From Aminobacter ciceronei (lineage in GTDB: Bacteria > Pseudomonadota > Alphaproteobacteria > Rhizobiales > Rhizobiaceae): a DNA stretch of 64,000 bases. Under the pieces are notes generated by a model, which worked only from the letters and a program-made list of their open reading frames with translations, ran no database searches and had not been told where the DNA came from. A program made the position numbers and the translations under genes. The stretch spans positions 62,001-126,000 of the forward strand of contig NZ_JACJHY010000015.1 of assembly GCF_014138625.1 (NCBI RefSeq), written 5' to 3'. Position 1 is the stretch's first letter. Every line of letters starts with the position of its first letter. Positions 25,063-33,659 of this stretch are shown here, in pieces.

Positions 25063-25887
25063 TCAGAGCGCCGAGATCCGTTCGACCGCCTCCTCAGTGG
25101 ACCAGAGCGCATTGGCCATGTAGCGGAAATTGACCAGCGCGGAGAGATAGCCGTCGCCCTCGGGCAGCTTCGCCGCGGCCGTCGCGTCGCGTACGACAGC
25201 CACCTCGAACCCCTGCTCTAAAAGCTCGCGCAGATGCGATTCCACGCAAAGATTAGCCGACATGCCCGACAGGATCACTTGGTTGACGCCGTTCTTGCGC
25301 AACTGAAGCGCCAGATCGTTGCTTTCCGGGCCGTATACCTTGTGCGGCGAAGTGATGATGGTCTTGCCGTCCAGGATGAATTCCCGATAGTCGGCCAGGA
25401 AATCGGCCCCGGAATTGGCAAAGCCGTCCAGTGTCAGTGGCCCCTTGCGGTCGAACATGCCGATGGAATGCATGAGTTTTTCAAGGGCGCCCTCGAACTT
25501 CCAGCCGTGGTCGGTGGGGTAGTAGTAGTGCGGCGACACCGCCACAGTCAGTCCCTTGTCCTTCGCCACGCTGAACAGCCTACCGATATTGCCGACCACT
25601 CCGTGCTCGGTCACGCTTTCGCCCACCACACCCCAGGTCACGCCGTCGGGGCTGAGGAAGTCGATCTGCGGGTCGGTCACGACGAGGGCCACCTCGCCCT
25701 TGCGCAGAACCATGTTCGACGCCGGCAACGCGGGTTCGGCCGGCGGGGCATAGGCGTCGTTGGTCGATTGGGCGTTGGCCGCTGCCGGGATCATCAGGGC
25801 ACCGGCCACAGCCGCAGCTCCAACACCGAAAAGCGCTTCCCTGCGGCTGAAGCCGCACGCCCCTTCTTCATGATCGTGGTCACACAT
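25063..25887 (-). CDS. Tat-exported cysteine hydrolase, isochorismatase family
   Basis: A 274-residue protein with a twin-arginine signal (FSRREALFGVGAAAVAGALM) and an isochorismatase-fold domain: ALVVTDPQIDFL with the catalytic Asp, a Lys in the GKTIITSPHKVYG region, and the nucleophile Cys in SGMSANLCVESHLRELLEQGF. AGGAGG supports ATG 25887. The N-terminus before the Tat signal is His/Asp-rich (CDHDHEEG). It is divergently transcribed from an AraC-type regulator that probably controls it. The substrate is unknown. Confidence 0.85.
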   Translation of the reverse strand: MCDHDHEEGACGFSRREALFGVGAAAVAGALMIPAAANAQSTNDAYAPPAEPALPASNMVLRKGEVALVVTDPQIDFLSPDGVTWGVVGESVTEHGVVGNIGRLFSVAKDKGLTVAVSPHYYYPTDHGWKFEGALEKLMHSIGMFDRKGPLTLDGFANSGADFLADYREFILDGKTIITSPHKVYGPESNDLALQLRKNGVNQVILSGMSANLCVESHLRELLEQGFEVAVVRDATAAAKLPEGDGYLSALVNFRYMANALWSTEEAVERISAL

Positions 25888-25932
25888 TTGACTTGTCCTC
25901 CTGTTTCGGATGACCAATAGATATCCAAGGTG

Positions 25933-26877
25933 ATGTTCGGAATCGTCTCAAAGATGACCGGGACAGGAATGATGCTTGACGCTGTCTTCGACACGATGAC
26001 CATCGAAGTGGAGCCATTCTCGCTTTGCGAACTGTCACCGCGCGGCTGGCTCGACATGCCCAGGTCGGGGTCGGCGACCCTGCACTATGTTTTGTCGGGA
26101 AGGGGTGCCTTGCATCTGGGCGCCGGTATTCCGCACCTGATCGAAGGCGGCGATCTGATCCTTGTCCCTGCTGCTGACCGTCATGCGATCGGAGCGTCGG
26201 ACGGCAGGTTCGTTTCCTTCGCAAATTGCCAGCCGGCAACCCTTGGCCTTGCGCATCACCGCACGGGCGCCCACGACGGTGGGCAGGGGCTCCTGGTTCT
26301 CTGCGCCCGTATGTCGCTCGGGTTGAGCGGAGCCGGGCAGGTTATCGACCTGCTGCGGACGCCGGTCATCGAACGGTCCGGGCTGGTGGAGCGGGATCGC
26401 GGGCTGATCAATCTAGTGTTGGCGGAGCTTGCGGCACCGCGGCCAGGCTCGCTGGCTCAGATCAAGTCACTGTTGCTTTTTCTTATTATCGACACGCTTC
26501 GCCGCGGGATAGAACGTCACGACCCCGGTACGGGGTGGCTTGTCGCGCTTGCCGACATCCGGCTTTGGCCAGCGCTGGCCGCCGTTCTGGCGGCTCCCGG
26601 CGCCGACCACAGCGTCGAGTCCCTGGCAGACCGGGTCGGCATGAGTCGGGCCCGTTTTGCCGCGCAATTCAAGAAGAGTTTCGGGACAGGTTCGATGCAG
26701 TTGGTCAAGGAACTACGGCTCCAGCATGCCGCGCGGCTGCTTCTCGAGGGTAAATCAGGGGTCGCCCGAGTGGCGGAGCTTGTCGGCTATTCCAGCCGAA
26801 GCCACTTCACTCAGCAGTTCGAAGCTCGGTATGGTGTCAGCCCGGCCCGCTACGGCAAACCGACCCCGTCTAAGTGA
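25933..26877 (+). CDS. AraC-family transcriptional regulator
   Basis: A 314-residue regulator with an N-terminal cupin domain (LHYVLSGRGALHLG, GDLILVPAADRHAIG) and a C-terminal double HTH (LADRVGMSRARFAAQFKKSF, VAELVGYSSRSHFTQQFEARYG). It is divergent from the exported cysteine hydrolase with 45 bases between start codons, so the operator must lie there. The gene is intact although an IS630 element is inserted shortly after its stop. Confidence 0.9.
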   Translation: MFGIVSKMTGTGMMLDAVFDTMTIEVEPFSLCELSPRGWLDMPRSGSATLHYVLSGRGALHLGAGIPHLIEGGDLILVPAADRHAIGASDGRFVSFANCQPATLGLAHHRTGAHDGGQGLLVLCARMSLGLSGAGQVIDLLRTPVIERSGLVERDRGLINLVLAELAAPRPGSLAQIKSLLLFLIIDTLRRGIERHDPGTGWLVALADIRLWPALAAVLAAPGADHSVESLADRVGMSRARFAAQFKKSFGTGSMQLVKELRLQHAARLLLEGKSGVARVAELVGYSSRSHFTQQFEARYGVSPARYGKPTPSK

Positions 26878-26921
26878 TCGTGGAGTCCCATGGCTTGGCG
26901 GGAATGCGTGCTGAGCCCAGA

Positions 26922-28023
26922 CTAGTGGATGGAGTCTAACACTTGGTGCCCACGTTTGACGGCTGCGATGATCTTGTCGGGGTCGGCGGTCCACGAGAAG
27001 GGTTTGGGTTGCTGGTTGTGCTCTTGGAGGAAGCGGTTGATTGCGGCTTGGAGGTCGACGACGGAGTGGAAGACGCCTCGTTTGAGGCGACGCTTCGACA
27101 GTTTTGCGAAGAAGCCCTCGACCGCGTTGAGCCACGAGCATGAGGTCGGTGTGAAGTGGAAGGTGAAGCGCTGATGGCGGCCGAGCCAGGCACGCACCTT
27201 GGGGTGCTTGTGAGCGGCGTAGTTGTCGAGGACGACATGGACGGCCTTGCTGGCCGGCACTTGCGCCTCGATGGCGTTGAGGAAGCGGATGAACTCCTGA
27301 TGGCGATGCCGCTGCATATTCTTGCCGATAACGGTGCCGTCGAGCACGTTGAGAGCAGCAAACAGTGTGGTCGTGCCATTCCGCTTGTAGTCGTGGGTCA
27401 TGGTGCCGAGCCTCACTTTCTTCATGGGCAGGCCGGGCTGGGTGCGGTCGAGCGCCTGGATCTGGCTCTTCTCGTCGACCGACAGCACGATGGCGTGAGC
27501 CGGCGGATCGACATAGAGGCCGACGACGTCGCGCAGCTTTGTCGACGAACTGCGGATCGTTGGAGAGCTTGAACTGGCGCCAGCGGTTGGGCTGCAGCCC
27601 GTGCGCCTTCCAAATGCGACGCACAGCGCTTGCGCTGATGCCGGCCGCTTGCGCCATCATGTCGGCGGTCCAGTGCGTCGTCTCGCCCGGCGGGTCCTGC
27701 AACGTCAGCGCCACCACGCGCTCGGCGACTTCCGGCCCGAGAGGCGCAATGCGCGAGGGCCGCGTCTTGTCGCGCAACAGTCCTTCGAAGCCTTCGGCGG
27801 CGAAGCGCTCCTGCCAGCGCCACACGCAGGTCTTGGACTTGCCGGTTTGCCGCATGATCTCGACGGTGCCCACACCGTCGCCGCTCAACAGAATGATCTC
27901 GGCGCGCCAAACGTGTTTCTGCGGCGCATTGCGATCCCTGATCAGCGCGCTCAGGCGCCGGCGATCAATCGGCGAAACGGTGAGGGATATTCCTGTGCGC
28001 ATGCGCCAAACTCGCATGCGCAC
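26922..28023 (-). pseudogene. IS630-family transposase, split by a one-base frameshift
   Basis: The N-terminal half (HTH region, GKSKTCVWRWQERFAAEGFE) runs to about 27538. The catalytic half ([54 protein letters not shown]: the DDE residues) continues in the -1 frame and stops at 26922. The break is at GACAAAGCTG near 27540, where one A too many separates the frames. This may be a disabled copy, or translation may slip on AAA. The exact start among several ATGs around 28002-28023 is uncertain. Confidence 0.7.
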
Positions 28024-28071
28024 TCGCGAAAGGGAATCCCAACCCGGACTCTTATGTTAAGCGGAAACCAC
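26925..28071 (-). mobile_element. IS630-family insertion sequence
   Basis: A 1147-bp element bounded by TA dinucleotides (26923-26924 and 28072-28073), the usual IS630 target duplication. The terminal inverted repeats begin GTGG and share TAACA 13-17 bases in (11 of 17 positions match). It contains one frameshifted DDE transposase. It lies between araC and the remnant of a flavoprotein gene whose 5' part is gone. Confidence 0.8.
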
Positions 28072-28086
28072 TAGGTGCCCAGCCGC

Positions 28087-28680
28087 CTTGCTCATCCGCT
28101 GGCACCGCCCCGGGCGAGGAGCATTTCGCCACCAATGAAGACTTCCTGGCCATGCAGTGGCTGCCCCGCGCATCGTGCTGGTTGGCGGCGACTACATTGC
28201 CTCCGCGTTGTCTCACATCGCTGCGCGCGCGGGAGCTGAGGTGACGATTCTCCAGCGCGGCGCGCGCATGCTAAGGCATTTCGATCCGGACCCTGTCGGC
28301 TGCCTCATGGAGAAATTCCGTGAGATCGGGATCGATGTGCGCCTGCGGACCCCAGTCGCGGGGGTTCGTTCACGCCTCATGCGACGATAACGATGCGAGC
28401 ATTGATGCCGACCTCGTGATCCATTCGGCCGGTCGGGGTCCCCCGCTCGATGGCCTTAATCTCGCGGCGAGCGAAATAACTACGGAAAACGACCGGCTCA
28501 AGCTCAACGAGTACCTGCAGAGCGTCTCCAATCCAGCCATAGACACTGCAGGCAAGTCGGCACAGATCGGGCCGCCGCTCACGCCGTGGCCAGCCACGAC
28601 GCCGAGATCGTCGCCGGCAACCGCCTCAAGACCCTCAAGCGCACAATGCAGGGCAGGCTGGTCTCGAACTGCTGAGGGCA
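28087..28680 (+). pseudogene. Decayed pyridine nucleotide-disulfide oxidoreductase
   Basis: Pieces in different frames resemble the middle and end of a glutathione-reductase-like flavoprotein: GEEHFATNEDFLAMQ, RIVLVGGDYIASALSHIAAR, then SIDADLVIHSAGRGPPLDGL and LKLNEYLQSVSNPAIDTAGK. At least three frameshifts are needed to join them, and the FAD-binding N-terminus is missing. The IS630 element borders it. Confidence 0.7.
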
Positions 28681-28712
28681 CGAATGCTGTGCCAAGCGAA
28701 ATTTGCTTTAGG

Positions 28713-28749
28713 TGGCATAATAATTTGACATTGATGTCAGATTATGCCA
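28713..28749. promoter_or_regulatory. Nested palindrome upstream of nrtS
   Basis: TGGCATAAT (28713-28721) is repeated inverted at 28741-28749. Between them lies a second palindrome, TGACAT-tg-ATGTCA (28726-28739). The block ends ten bases before the nrtS start and overlaps CATAAT as a possible -10. It is probably an operator. Confidence 0.6.
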
Positions 28750-28758
28750 CGCACATCC

Positions 28759-28989
28759 ATGAACGAATTTCTCTCTGTCGCTCTCCGGAAGGATATTTTC
28801 AAGCGCTCCTTGAGCGTCGCCGTCATTGTTGGAACCATCCTCAATTTGATCAATCAGGGGGATGCGTTCTATGGTATAAAATCCCTAGATTTGGTGAAAT
28901 GTCTGCTCACATACATGGTGCCATACTGCGTTGCGACCTATGGCGCAGTCAGTGCAATCGTGAATACGGATCCCGCTAGAAGGAAGTAA
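28759..28989 (+). CDS. NrtS-like small membrane protein
   Basis: A 76-residue protein with two predicted membrane helices (SVAVIVGTILNLINQGDAF and CLLTYMVPYCVATYGAVSAI), matching the family annotated as nitrate/nitrite transporter NrtS. ATG 28759 was chosen because the family begins there and the upstream ATG at 28744 lies inside a palindrome. The assignment to nitrate or nitrite transport comes from the family name only. It is followed after 35 bases by a MerR-type regulator gene, so the two may form an operon. Confidence 0.7.
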   Translation: MNEFLSVALRKDIFKRSLSVAVIVGTILNLINQGDAFYGIKSLDLVKCLLTYMVPYCVATYGAVSAIVNTDPARRK

Positions 28990-29024
28990 ACCTTGATGGC
29001 GGCGAACCCCCGAGCTGTACCACG

Positions 29025-29501
29025 ATGGGTAAAATGGAAAACAACAGATCCATTAAGATCGGCCGCCTCGCTGCGCTTTCCGGCCTCAGTGAGCGCACCC
29101 TGCGCCATTACGAGAAGCTCGGAATCATTGCTCCCCACCGCACCGAGGGTGGAACGCGTCTTTATCATCCCGACAATGTCGTAGTTGCAATGACTGCGCA
29201 GAAAATGCGCGACCTCAACATACCTGTTGAGCGGATTCAGGCCATTGCGACCACGCGCAAGAACTTCCAAACGGGTGACAAGGCCAGCGCTGCAATGGTC
29301 GACCTGCTGGAAACGATGGTTGACGAGCTCGGTGAACAGATGAGCAAGGTAATGGATTTGCAGAATGATATCATCCAGACTCTACGGCTGGTTCGTCGTT
29401 GCAAAGGTTGCAAAAATGCTCCCAGCCCTGAAGGTTGCCCGCAGTGCCCGATGGGGACGACGCCAGATCGGCCACCCCTGGCGGCAGTGATCTGGCAATG
29501 A
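29025..29501 (+). CDS. MerR-family regulator with a C-terminal cysteine cluster
   Basis: A 158-residue regulator: a MerR HTH (IKIGRLAALSGLSERTLRHY, GTRLYHPDNV), a dimerisation helix (residues 75-125), then CKGCKNAPSPEGCPQC, i.e. C-x2-C-x8-C-x2-C, near the C-terminus. The spacing differs from SoxR (CxxCxCx5C) but could hold zinc or an iron-sulfur cluster. No strong ribosome binding site is seen, and ATG 29034 is an alternative start. It converges on the methyltransferase gene, whose stop is eight bases away. Confidence 0.82.
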   Translation: MGKMENNRSIKIGRLAALSGLSERTLRHYEKLGIIAPHRTEGGTRLYHPDNVVVAMTAQKMRDLNIPVERIQAIATTRKNFQTGDKASAAMVDLLETMVDELGEQMSKVMDLQNDIIQTLRLVRRCKGCKNAPSPEGCPQCPMGTTPDRPPLAAVIWQ

Positions 29502-29509
29502 TCTGATGT

Positions 29510-30184
29510 TTAAAGCTTAAAAACCTTACCAAGAAGCGGCCATGAAACCGGAATTCCGGCCGGCCAGTCCCGACTACACGCGAGCGGCTCGGGAATATCG
29601 GCATTCTCGGCCAAGGCTACCTGTGTCGCACTCCATTGTGCGATTATCATGCCGAGTTGCTCTTGGCTAAGCCGACGATTCATGCGGGTTTCTGGCAGGC
29701 GAATTTCTTCGCCGGCAAATGCCAGCCCCGAGTAACCCGACAAGACCCACGGCCTCGCACTCTCCCAATAGGGTTCAAGCGCCCGGAACGTGTCTTGATA
29801 GGCCCCGGCTACATCTGAGGGCAACTGGATGTCACCCCAGCAAAGCGCGGCAAAGACGCCGCCGGGACCCAATAGACGCCTAGCCTCCGCCAAATGGCGT
29901 TCTTTGTCGAAGTGATGCAGCGCTTGGACGGAAACAAGAAGATCGACGCTGTTGTCGGGTAGCGGGACCTCTTCGGCGGCAGCGACCAAGACCTCGAGCG
30001 GGCCGAAGGGGGTGGGCAGGTATCCGGCGTTTATGTCCGAACAAATGGCACGGCCGAAGTGCCGTGCCATGAATTGAGAGACTTCGCCTTTGCCTGCACC
30101 GCACTCGAGAACGACAGCGCTCTTGTCAGGCGCATTTGCGAGCCAACAAAAGGCTTCGATCGGAGTTAGAACAGTTCTTGCCAA
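29510..30184 (-). CDS. Class I SAM-dependent methyltransferase
   Basis: A 224-residue protein with motif I VVLECGAGKGEVSQFM (about 24-39), the acidic motif II position in AICSDINAGYL, motif post-II EEVPLPDNSVDLLVSVQALHHF and LLGPGGVFAALCWG. It resembles small-molecule methyltransferases of the UbiE/YcgJ sort. The start is TTG 30184, 14 bases after the stop of the PanB-like gene, with only a weak GAG; another start is possible. Co-transcribed with the PanB-like gene. The substrate is unknown. Confidence 0.8.
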   Translation of the reverse strand: MARTVLTPIEAFCWLANAPDKSAVVLECGAGKGEVSQFMARHFGRAICSDINAGYLPTPFGPLEVLVAAAEEVPLPDNSVDLLVSVQALHHFDKERHLAEARRLLGPGGVFAALCWGDIQLPSDVAGAYQDTFRALEPYWESARPWVLSGYSGLAFAGEEIRLPETRMNRRLSQEQLGMIIAQWSATQVALAENADIPEPLACSRDWPAGIPVSWPLLGKVFKL

Positions 30185-30198
30185 GGCGACTCTATATC

Positions 30199-31044
30199 TT
30201 ACTGCATCAGGCTTTCGAACTTGCCGAACTCGCCGTCATGCATGTTGTGCGACAGTTCCGGCTTGGGGAACTGTCCGTTGTGCGCTCGCTCGAAATAAGT
30301 GGCGTATGCCTTCCGCATTTCGCCCCACACATCACCGAACACTTCGCGCTTTGGCGGGATTGGGAAAACCGAGCATCCGATGATATCGTTCGATACGTGG
30401 AATATCCCGTGCGCGAACGGACCCGAGCCAAGACTTGCGACCGCAACGGGCAGATTTTCGTAACACCATTTGGTGAGTTCAACAGACGTGTGCTCGAAGA
30501 GGGCCGCAAATATTCCCGCGTCGATGCTGGCACGCACCAATTTTACAATTTCGGCGGCTTCTTCGGCGGTCCGTCCGGCCGGCGCATGTCCGGAGTTCAT
30601 GACCGCACGCTCACCCTGAACGCCGAAGTGGCCGACGACCGGGATGCCGGCGGCAACGATGGCACGAATATGCTCAACCGTGCCGAGGGACGGTTCGATA
30701 TGCACGCCGTCGGCGCCGAGCTTGACGACGCGGGCGGCATTGCGGACCGATTGCTCGACCGAGATGGAGGCCGTTGTGTTTGGCATGTTGCAAATTATGA
30801 ACGGCGACGAAGCCCCGCGAAGTACACCTTCCAGCATGTAAAGCTGCTCTTCGAAGTCGACGGTTGCCATTGATTTGTGCCCCATCAGGCCCATGGGGCC
30901 CGGGCTGCCGCAGCACAACAAGTCCATCCCTAGTTCTTCGGCGATAATCGCGCTCGGAGTGTCATGGCACTCCATCCCGACGATGCGCTCGCCCTTCGCC
31001 ACCTTCTCGGCCAGGTGTTTCAACCGTGTCTTGCGTCGCGCCAT
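30199..31044 (-). CDS. PanB-like (ketopantoate hydroxymethyltransferase superfamily) protein
   Basis: A 281-residue TIM-barrel protein with the PanB layout: VGMECHDTPSAIIAEELGMD, SMATVDFEEQLYMLEGVLRG, PFIICNMPNTTASIS, AARVVKLGADGVHIEP, GIPVVGHFGVQGERA. It has diverged from housekeeping PanB (for example CHDTPSA for TAYDAPFA), so a related C-C transfer or lyase reaction rather than pantothenate synthesis is likely. GGGAGG supports ATG 31044. It is divergent from the MTHFR-like gene across a palindromic promoter region and forms an operon with the methyltransferase. Confidence 0.8.
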   Translation of the reverse strand: MARRKTRLKHLAEKVAKGERIVGMECHDTPSAIIAEELGMDLLCCGSPGPMGLMGHKSMATVDFEEQLYMLEGVLRGASSPFIICNMPNTTASISVEQSVRNAARVVKLGADGVHIEPSLGTVEHIRAIVAAGIPVVGHFGVQGERAVMNSGHAPAGRTAEEAAEIVKLVRASIDAGIFAALFEHTSVELTKWCYENLPVAVASLGSGPFAHGIFHVSNDIIGCSVFPIPPKREVFGDVWGEMRKAYATYFERAHNGQFPKPELSHNMHDGEFGKFESLMQ

Positions 31045-31102
31045 CTTGATCCTCCCAAATTTCAACCTAGACGCTCTACCCTAGACCGGATTCGACGGCT
31101 CC

Positions 31103-31122
31103 TGTGTCAATCAGTTGACACA
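31103..31122. promoter_or_regulatory. 20-bp palindrome in the divergent promoter region
   Basis: TGTGTCAA-TCAG-TTGACACA is perfectly symmetric and lies between the PanB-like and MTHFR-like genes. The half-site TTGACA is shared with the palindrome before nrtS. It is a possible site for the Crp/Fnr-type regulator encoded downstream. Confidence 0.55.
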
Positions 31123-31145
31123 AGCAAGTGGCGAACAAAAAAGAA

Positions 31146-31193
31146 TTGACAAACGCAGCCACACACTAAAATCTAACATCGATGATAGATTTT
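31146..31193 (+). promoter_or_regulatory. Promoter and nested palindrome before the MTHFR-like gene
   Basis: TTGACA (31146-31151) is followed by TAAAAT (31167-31172). AAAATCTA (31168-31175) and TAGATTTT (31186-31193) are inverted repeats that enclose the smaller palindrome CATCGATG, so the element covers the -10 box and the early transcript. Confidence 0.5.
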
Positions 31194-31203
31194 GGAAGGT
31201 GAC

Positions 31204-32085
31204 ATGCTAAACAGGGCGCCGGCCGTCACGGCACTCGACAAGGAGATGTGGCGCAAGATCCTGTCTCGCTGCTCGCTGGAAGTCCCTGTCAGCAGGGCCG
31301 CAGATTTCGTTCCGGCCCACGACGTTTTCCAAAAAGGGTCATTTGTTTTCCTACCGCATATTTCCGATCTCGATTCGAGGGGGATGGAGAATGCGAGCCG
31401 CCACCTCGTCGATAGCGGATATGTGCCCGTACCGCATGTCGGTGCTCGCCATTTCGCCTCCGAAAGTGCCTTCCTGTCGCATCTTCGCGGCGCCAGAGAG
31501 GGTGGCGCTCGGCATCTGCTGGTTCTTTCCGGAGATCGCGATGCCCCCGCCGGGCCATTCACCTCCGCGCTTAACATTCTGGCACATGGCGCCATCAAGG
31601 ATTTTGGGTTTCAGCGCGTTTTCATAAGCGGCTATCCGGAAGGTCATCAACGCATTTCCAATGATGCTCTCGAACGGGCCACGCGCTCGAAAATCGAGGT
31701 CATGCAGGATTCAGGGGTCAATGTATCAATTGTCACTCAATTTGGGTTTGCCTCGAGCGCCTATCGCATCTGGCTGCATCGGATAAGACAAAACGGCATC
31801 CGCTGCCCCATTCGATTGGGGCTTGCAGGTGTAACGTCCATCCCCTCGCTTCTCAAATATGCGGCATTGTGCGGGATTGGCCCTTCACTTTCAGTACTGA
31901 GGAAGCGTAGCGGAGCAATTGCCGGATTGGTGAAAGGCTATGAGCCAAGCGGCCTCATCGCGGAACTGAACCGCGAACTGGACATAGCCAATCACGATCA
32001 GTTGAACCTGCATCTCTTCCCGTTTGGCGGCGCGGCGAAAACAATTGAGTGGTTCCGCACGCGGATCGGAGCACCAAATGCCTGA
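31204..32085 (+). CDS. Methylenetetrahydrofolate reductase-like protein
   Basis: A 293-residue barrel protein of the MTHFR family: GSFVFLPHISDLDSRGMENASRHL in place of the usual start, then ARHLLVLSGDRDAPAGPF, FISGYPEGHQRI, VSIVTQFGFASSAYRIWLHR and CPIRLGLAG. These match the flavin- and folate-binding strands of MetF in order. It lacks the conserved N-terminal EFFPP segment, so it is a specialised paralogue, not a standard metF. GAAGG supports ATG 31204. Its end overlaps the Crp/Fnr gene. A role in using or making methylene- or methyl-folate is inferred. Confidence 0.78.
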   Translation: MLNRAPAVTALDKEMWRKILSRCSLEVPVSRAADFVPAHDVFQKGSFVFLPHISDLDSRGMENASRHLVDSGYVPVPHVGARHFASESAFLSHLRGAREGGARHLLVLSGDRDAPAGPFTSALNILAHGAIKDFGFQRVFISGYPEGHQRISNDALERATRSKIEVMQDSGVNVSIVTQFGFASSAYRIWLHRIRQNGIRCPIRLGLAGVTSIPSLLKYAALCGIGPSLSVLRKRSGAIAGLVKGYEPSGLIAELNRELDIANHDQLNLHLFPFGGAAKTIEWFRTRIGAPNA

Positions 32086-32719
32086 AAGGGGCCAAAAGTC
32101 CCGCCTCTTCAAAGGCATGGCCGAGCAAGAAATGATCTTGGTCGTCCGTTCCGCGAGGCGCGCCGAACTCAAAGGTCAGTGCTGGCTTCAGAACTATGCA
32201 TCGGCTGGAGAACTGATTGCGATCGTGACAAGCGGATGCATCGGCCTTCGTCCGGTCGTAGACGACCTTGATAGCAGGCTGGAGATATTGTCTCGCAATG
32301 CACCCGCGATCGTCGATCTGACCGAAAGTCATGAAGTGGCGGTTGGACATTGGCTGGTTGATGCGTCCACAGTCTATTTCTACACCGAAGGCGATCTGGA
32401 GGCCGCCTTTGAATGTTCAGCGCGTTTTGCCTGCAATTTCGTGGACATACTGCGTGCGCAATACAGCGCCGTTATGCTGCTCCTTGACGATACGGATCGT
32501 GACGGTCTCCGGAGGCTTGGCGCGTCGCTTTTGGCGCGCGCCGAAAGAAGCGCCACTAAAGACCAAAAACTGCGTGTGACCCAGTCTCAATTGGCCAGCG
32601 AAACGGGTCTTTCGCGCCAGTGGGTCAATCGTCTTCTGAAACGCTTGGAAAGAAAAGGAATTGCCGAGTTGGGGCGGGGGCATGTGCAACTTCGCGCTCC
32701 CGGAAGACTTTTGGAATAA
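32078..32719 (+). CDS. Crp/Fnr-family regulator
   Basis: A 213-residue regulator with a cNMP-type sensor domain (residues 1-120, containing CWLQNYASAGELIAIVTSGC), a long dimer helix, and a Crp-type HTH (RVTQSQLASETGLSRQWVNRL). There is no N-terminal Fnr cysteine cluster, so iron-sulfur oxygen sensing is unlikely. ATG 32078 lies behind GGAG and overlaps the end of the MTHFR-like gene by eight bases. It probably controls the divergent one-carbon genes and itself through the palindromes at 31.1-31.2 kb. Confidence 0.85.
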   Translation: MPERGQKSRLFKGMAEQEMILVVRSARRAELKGQCWLQNYASAGELIAIVTSGCIGLRPVVDDLDSRLEILSRNAPAIVDLTESHEVAVGHWLVDASTVYFYTEGDLEAAFECSARFACNFVDILRAQYSAVMLLLDDTDRDGLRRLGASLLARAERSATKDQKLRVTQSQLASETGLSRQWVNRLLKRLERKGIAELGRGHVQLRAPGRLLE

Positions 32720-33014
32720 CCGCTGCCGCGTCAGTTTTGGACCGCAAACGAAAAACATAAGATGGTGGAGGAACAGGAATGGCCGAGGAAGTCCGATAAA
32801 AACAAATAGCGCCGCGAACAAACTGCCAATTCAGAAGATCGTGACAAATCTGGGCGTTCCGATGGCCGTTGCGGATTCGGGCGATTGCCAGATGCGACTT
32901 GCCACCCGGTCCCGTGTCTTCGCAAGCGAATGTGGCTGAAACATCTGGCCGGTTAGGTCAAACTGGCATCACCAAAACAGCGATCAGGCGACAGCACCCG
33001 ACTCCACAGTCTAC
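32720..33014. other. Intergenic gap between convergent transcription units
   Basis: No gene, repeat or clear terminator was identified between the Crp/Fnr gene and the end of the ABC operon. Confidence 0.5.
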
Positions 33015-33659
33015 TCAAAGAGGTGCCAGTCTTAGGATTGGACCAAGTGCTGCCTTGGCATCGGTGAAATCGTGGGTCGCGAGTAGAATCGGAAGGCGTT
33101 TGGCAATTGCGCGGCCGAACACAAATCTACGGAAGTCACGTCGCAGATCAGAATCGAGCTTGGAAAAGGGCTCATCGAGGAGCAGCGCTCTGGGCCCTGC
33201 CAGTAGTGTCCTCATCAAAGCAACACGGGCTCGCTGTCCGCCTGACAATGTTGCGGGGTCTCGGTCCGCAAACCCGCTGAGGTCGGCTTCCTCCAGGGCT
33301 TCTGTAATACGTGCTCGCCTGGATTCGCGTCCTGCAGTAGAGCCGGCAAGTCCGAAGGCGAGATTTGCCCCAACCGAAAGATGGGGGAAAAGCAGATCGT
33401 CTTGAAAGAGAACACCAATGCCTCGCCGCTCCGGAGGCAGTTCCGTGACGTCGTCATTGCCGATCAGGATCTTCCCAGTCGCATGAAATCTTGGTTCCAG
33501 ATGGCCGCCGATGAATGAGATCAGTGTGGACTTGCCCGATCCACTCGGCCCCATGATGGTCGCCACAGTGCCCGGCTCGACCACGAGATCGAGGTCCGAG
33601 ACGAGCCGTCTGTCACCGATTGAGATCGTCACGGAGCGAAGGGTCAACGCATTGCTCAT
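33015..33659 (-). CDS. ynjD: ABC transporter ATP-binding protein, YnjD-like
   Basis: A 214-residue ATPase with Walker A GPSGSGKS (about 36-43), signature LSGGQRARVAL and Walker B ALLLDEPF followed by a LATHDF switch histidine. It is last in an operon with a permease and a binding protein, overlapping the permease stop by four bases. The set ynjB-ynjC-ynjD with ynjF is known from Escherichia coli, where the substrate is not established; thiamine- or metal-type importers are the nearest relatives. Confidence 0.85.
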   Translation of the reverse strand: MSNALTLRSVTISIGDRRLVSDLDLVVEPGTVATIMGPSGSGKSTLISFIGGHLEPRFHATGKILIGNDDVTELPPERRGIGVLFQDDLLFPHLSVGANLAFGLAGSTAGRESRRARITEALEEADLSGFADRDPATLSGGQRARVALMRTLLAGPRALLLDEPFSKLDSDLRRDFRRFVFGRAIAKRLPILLATHDFTDAKAALGPILRLAPL

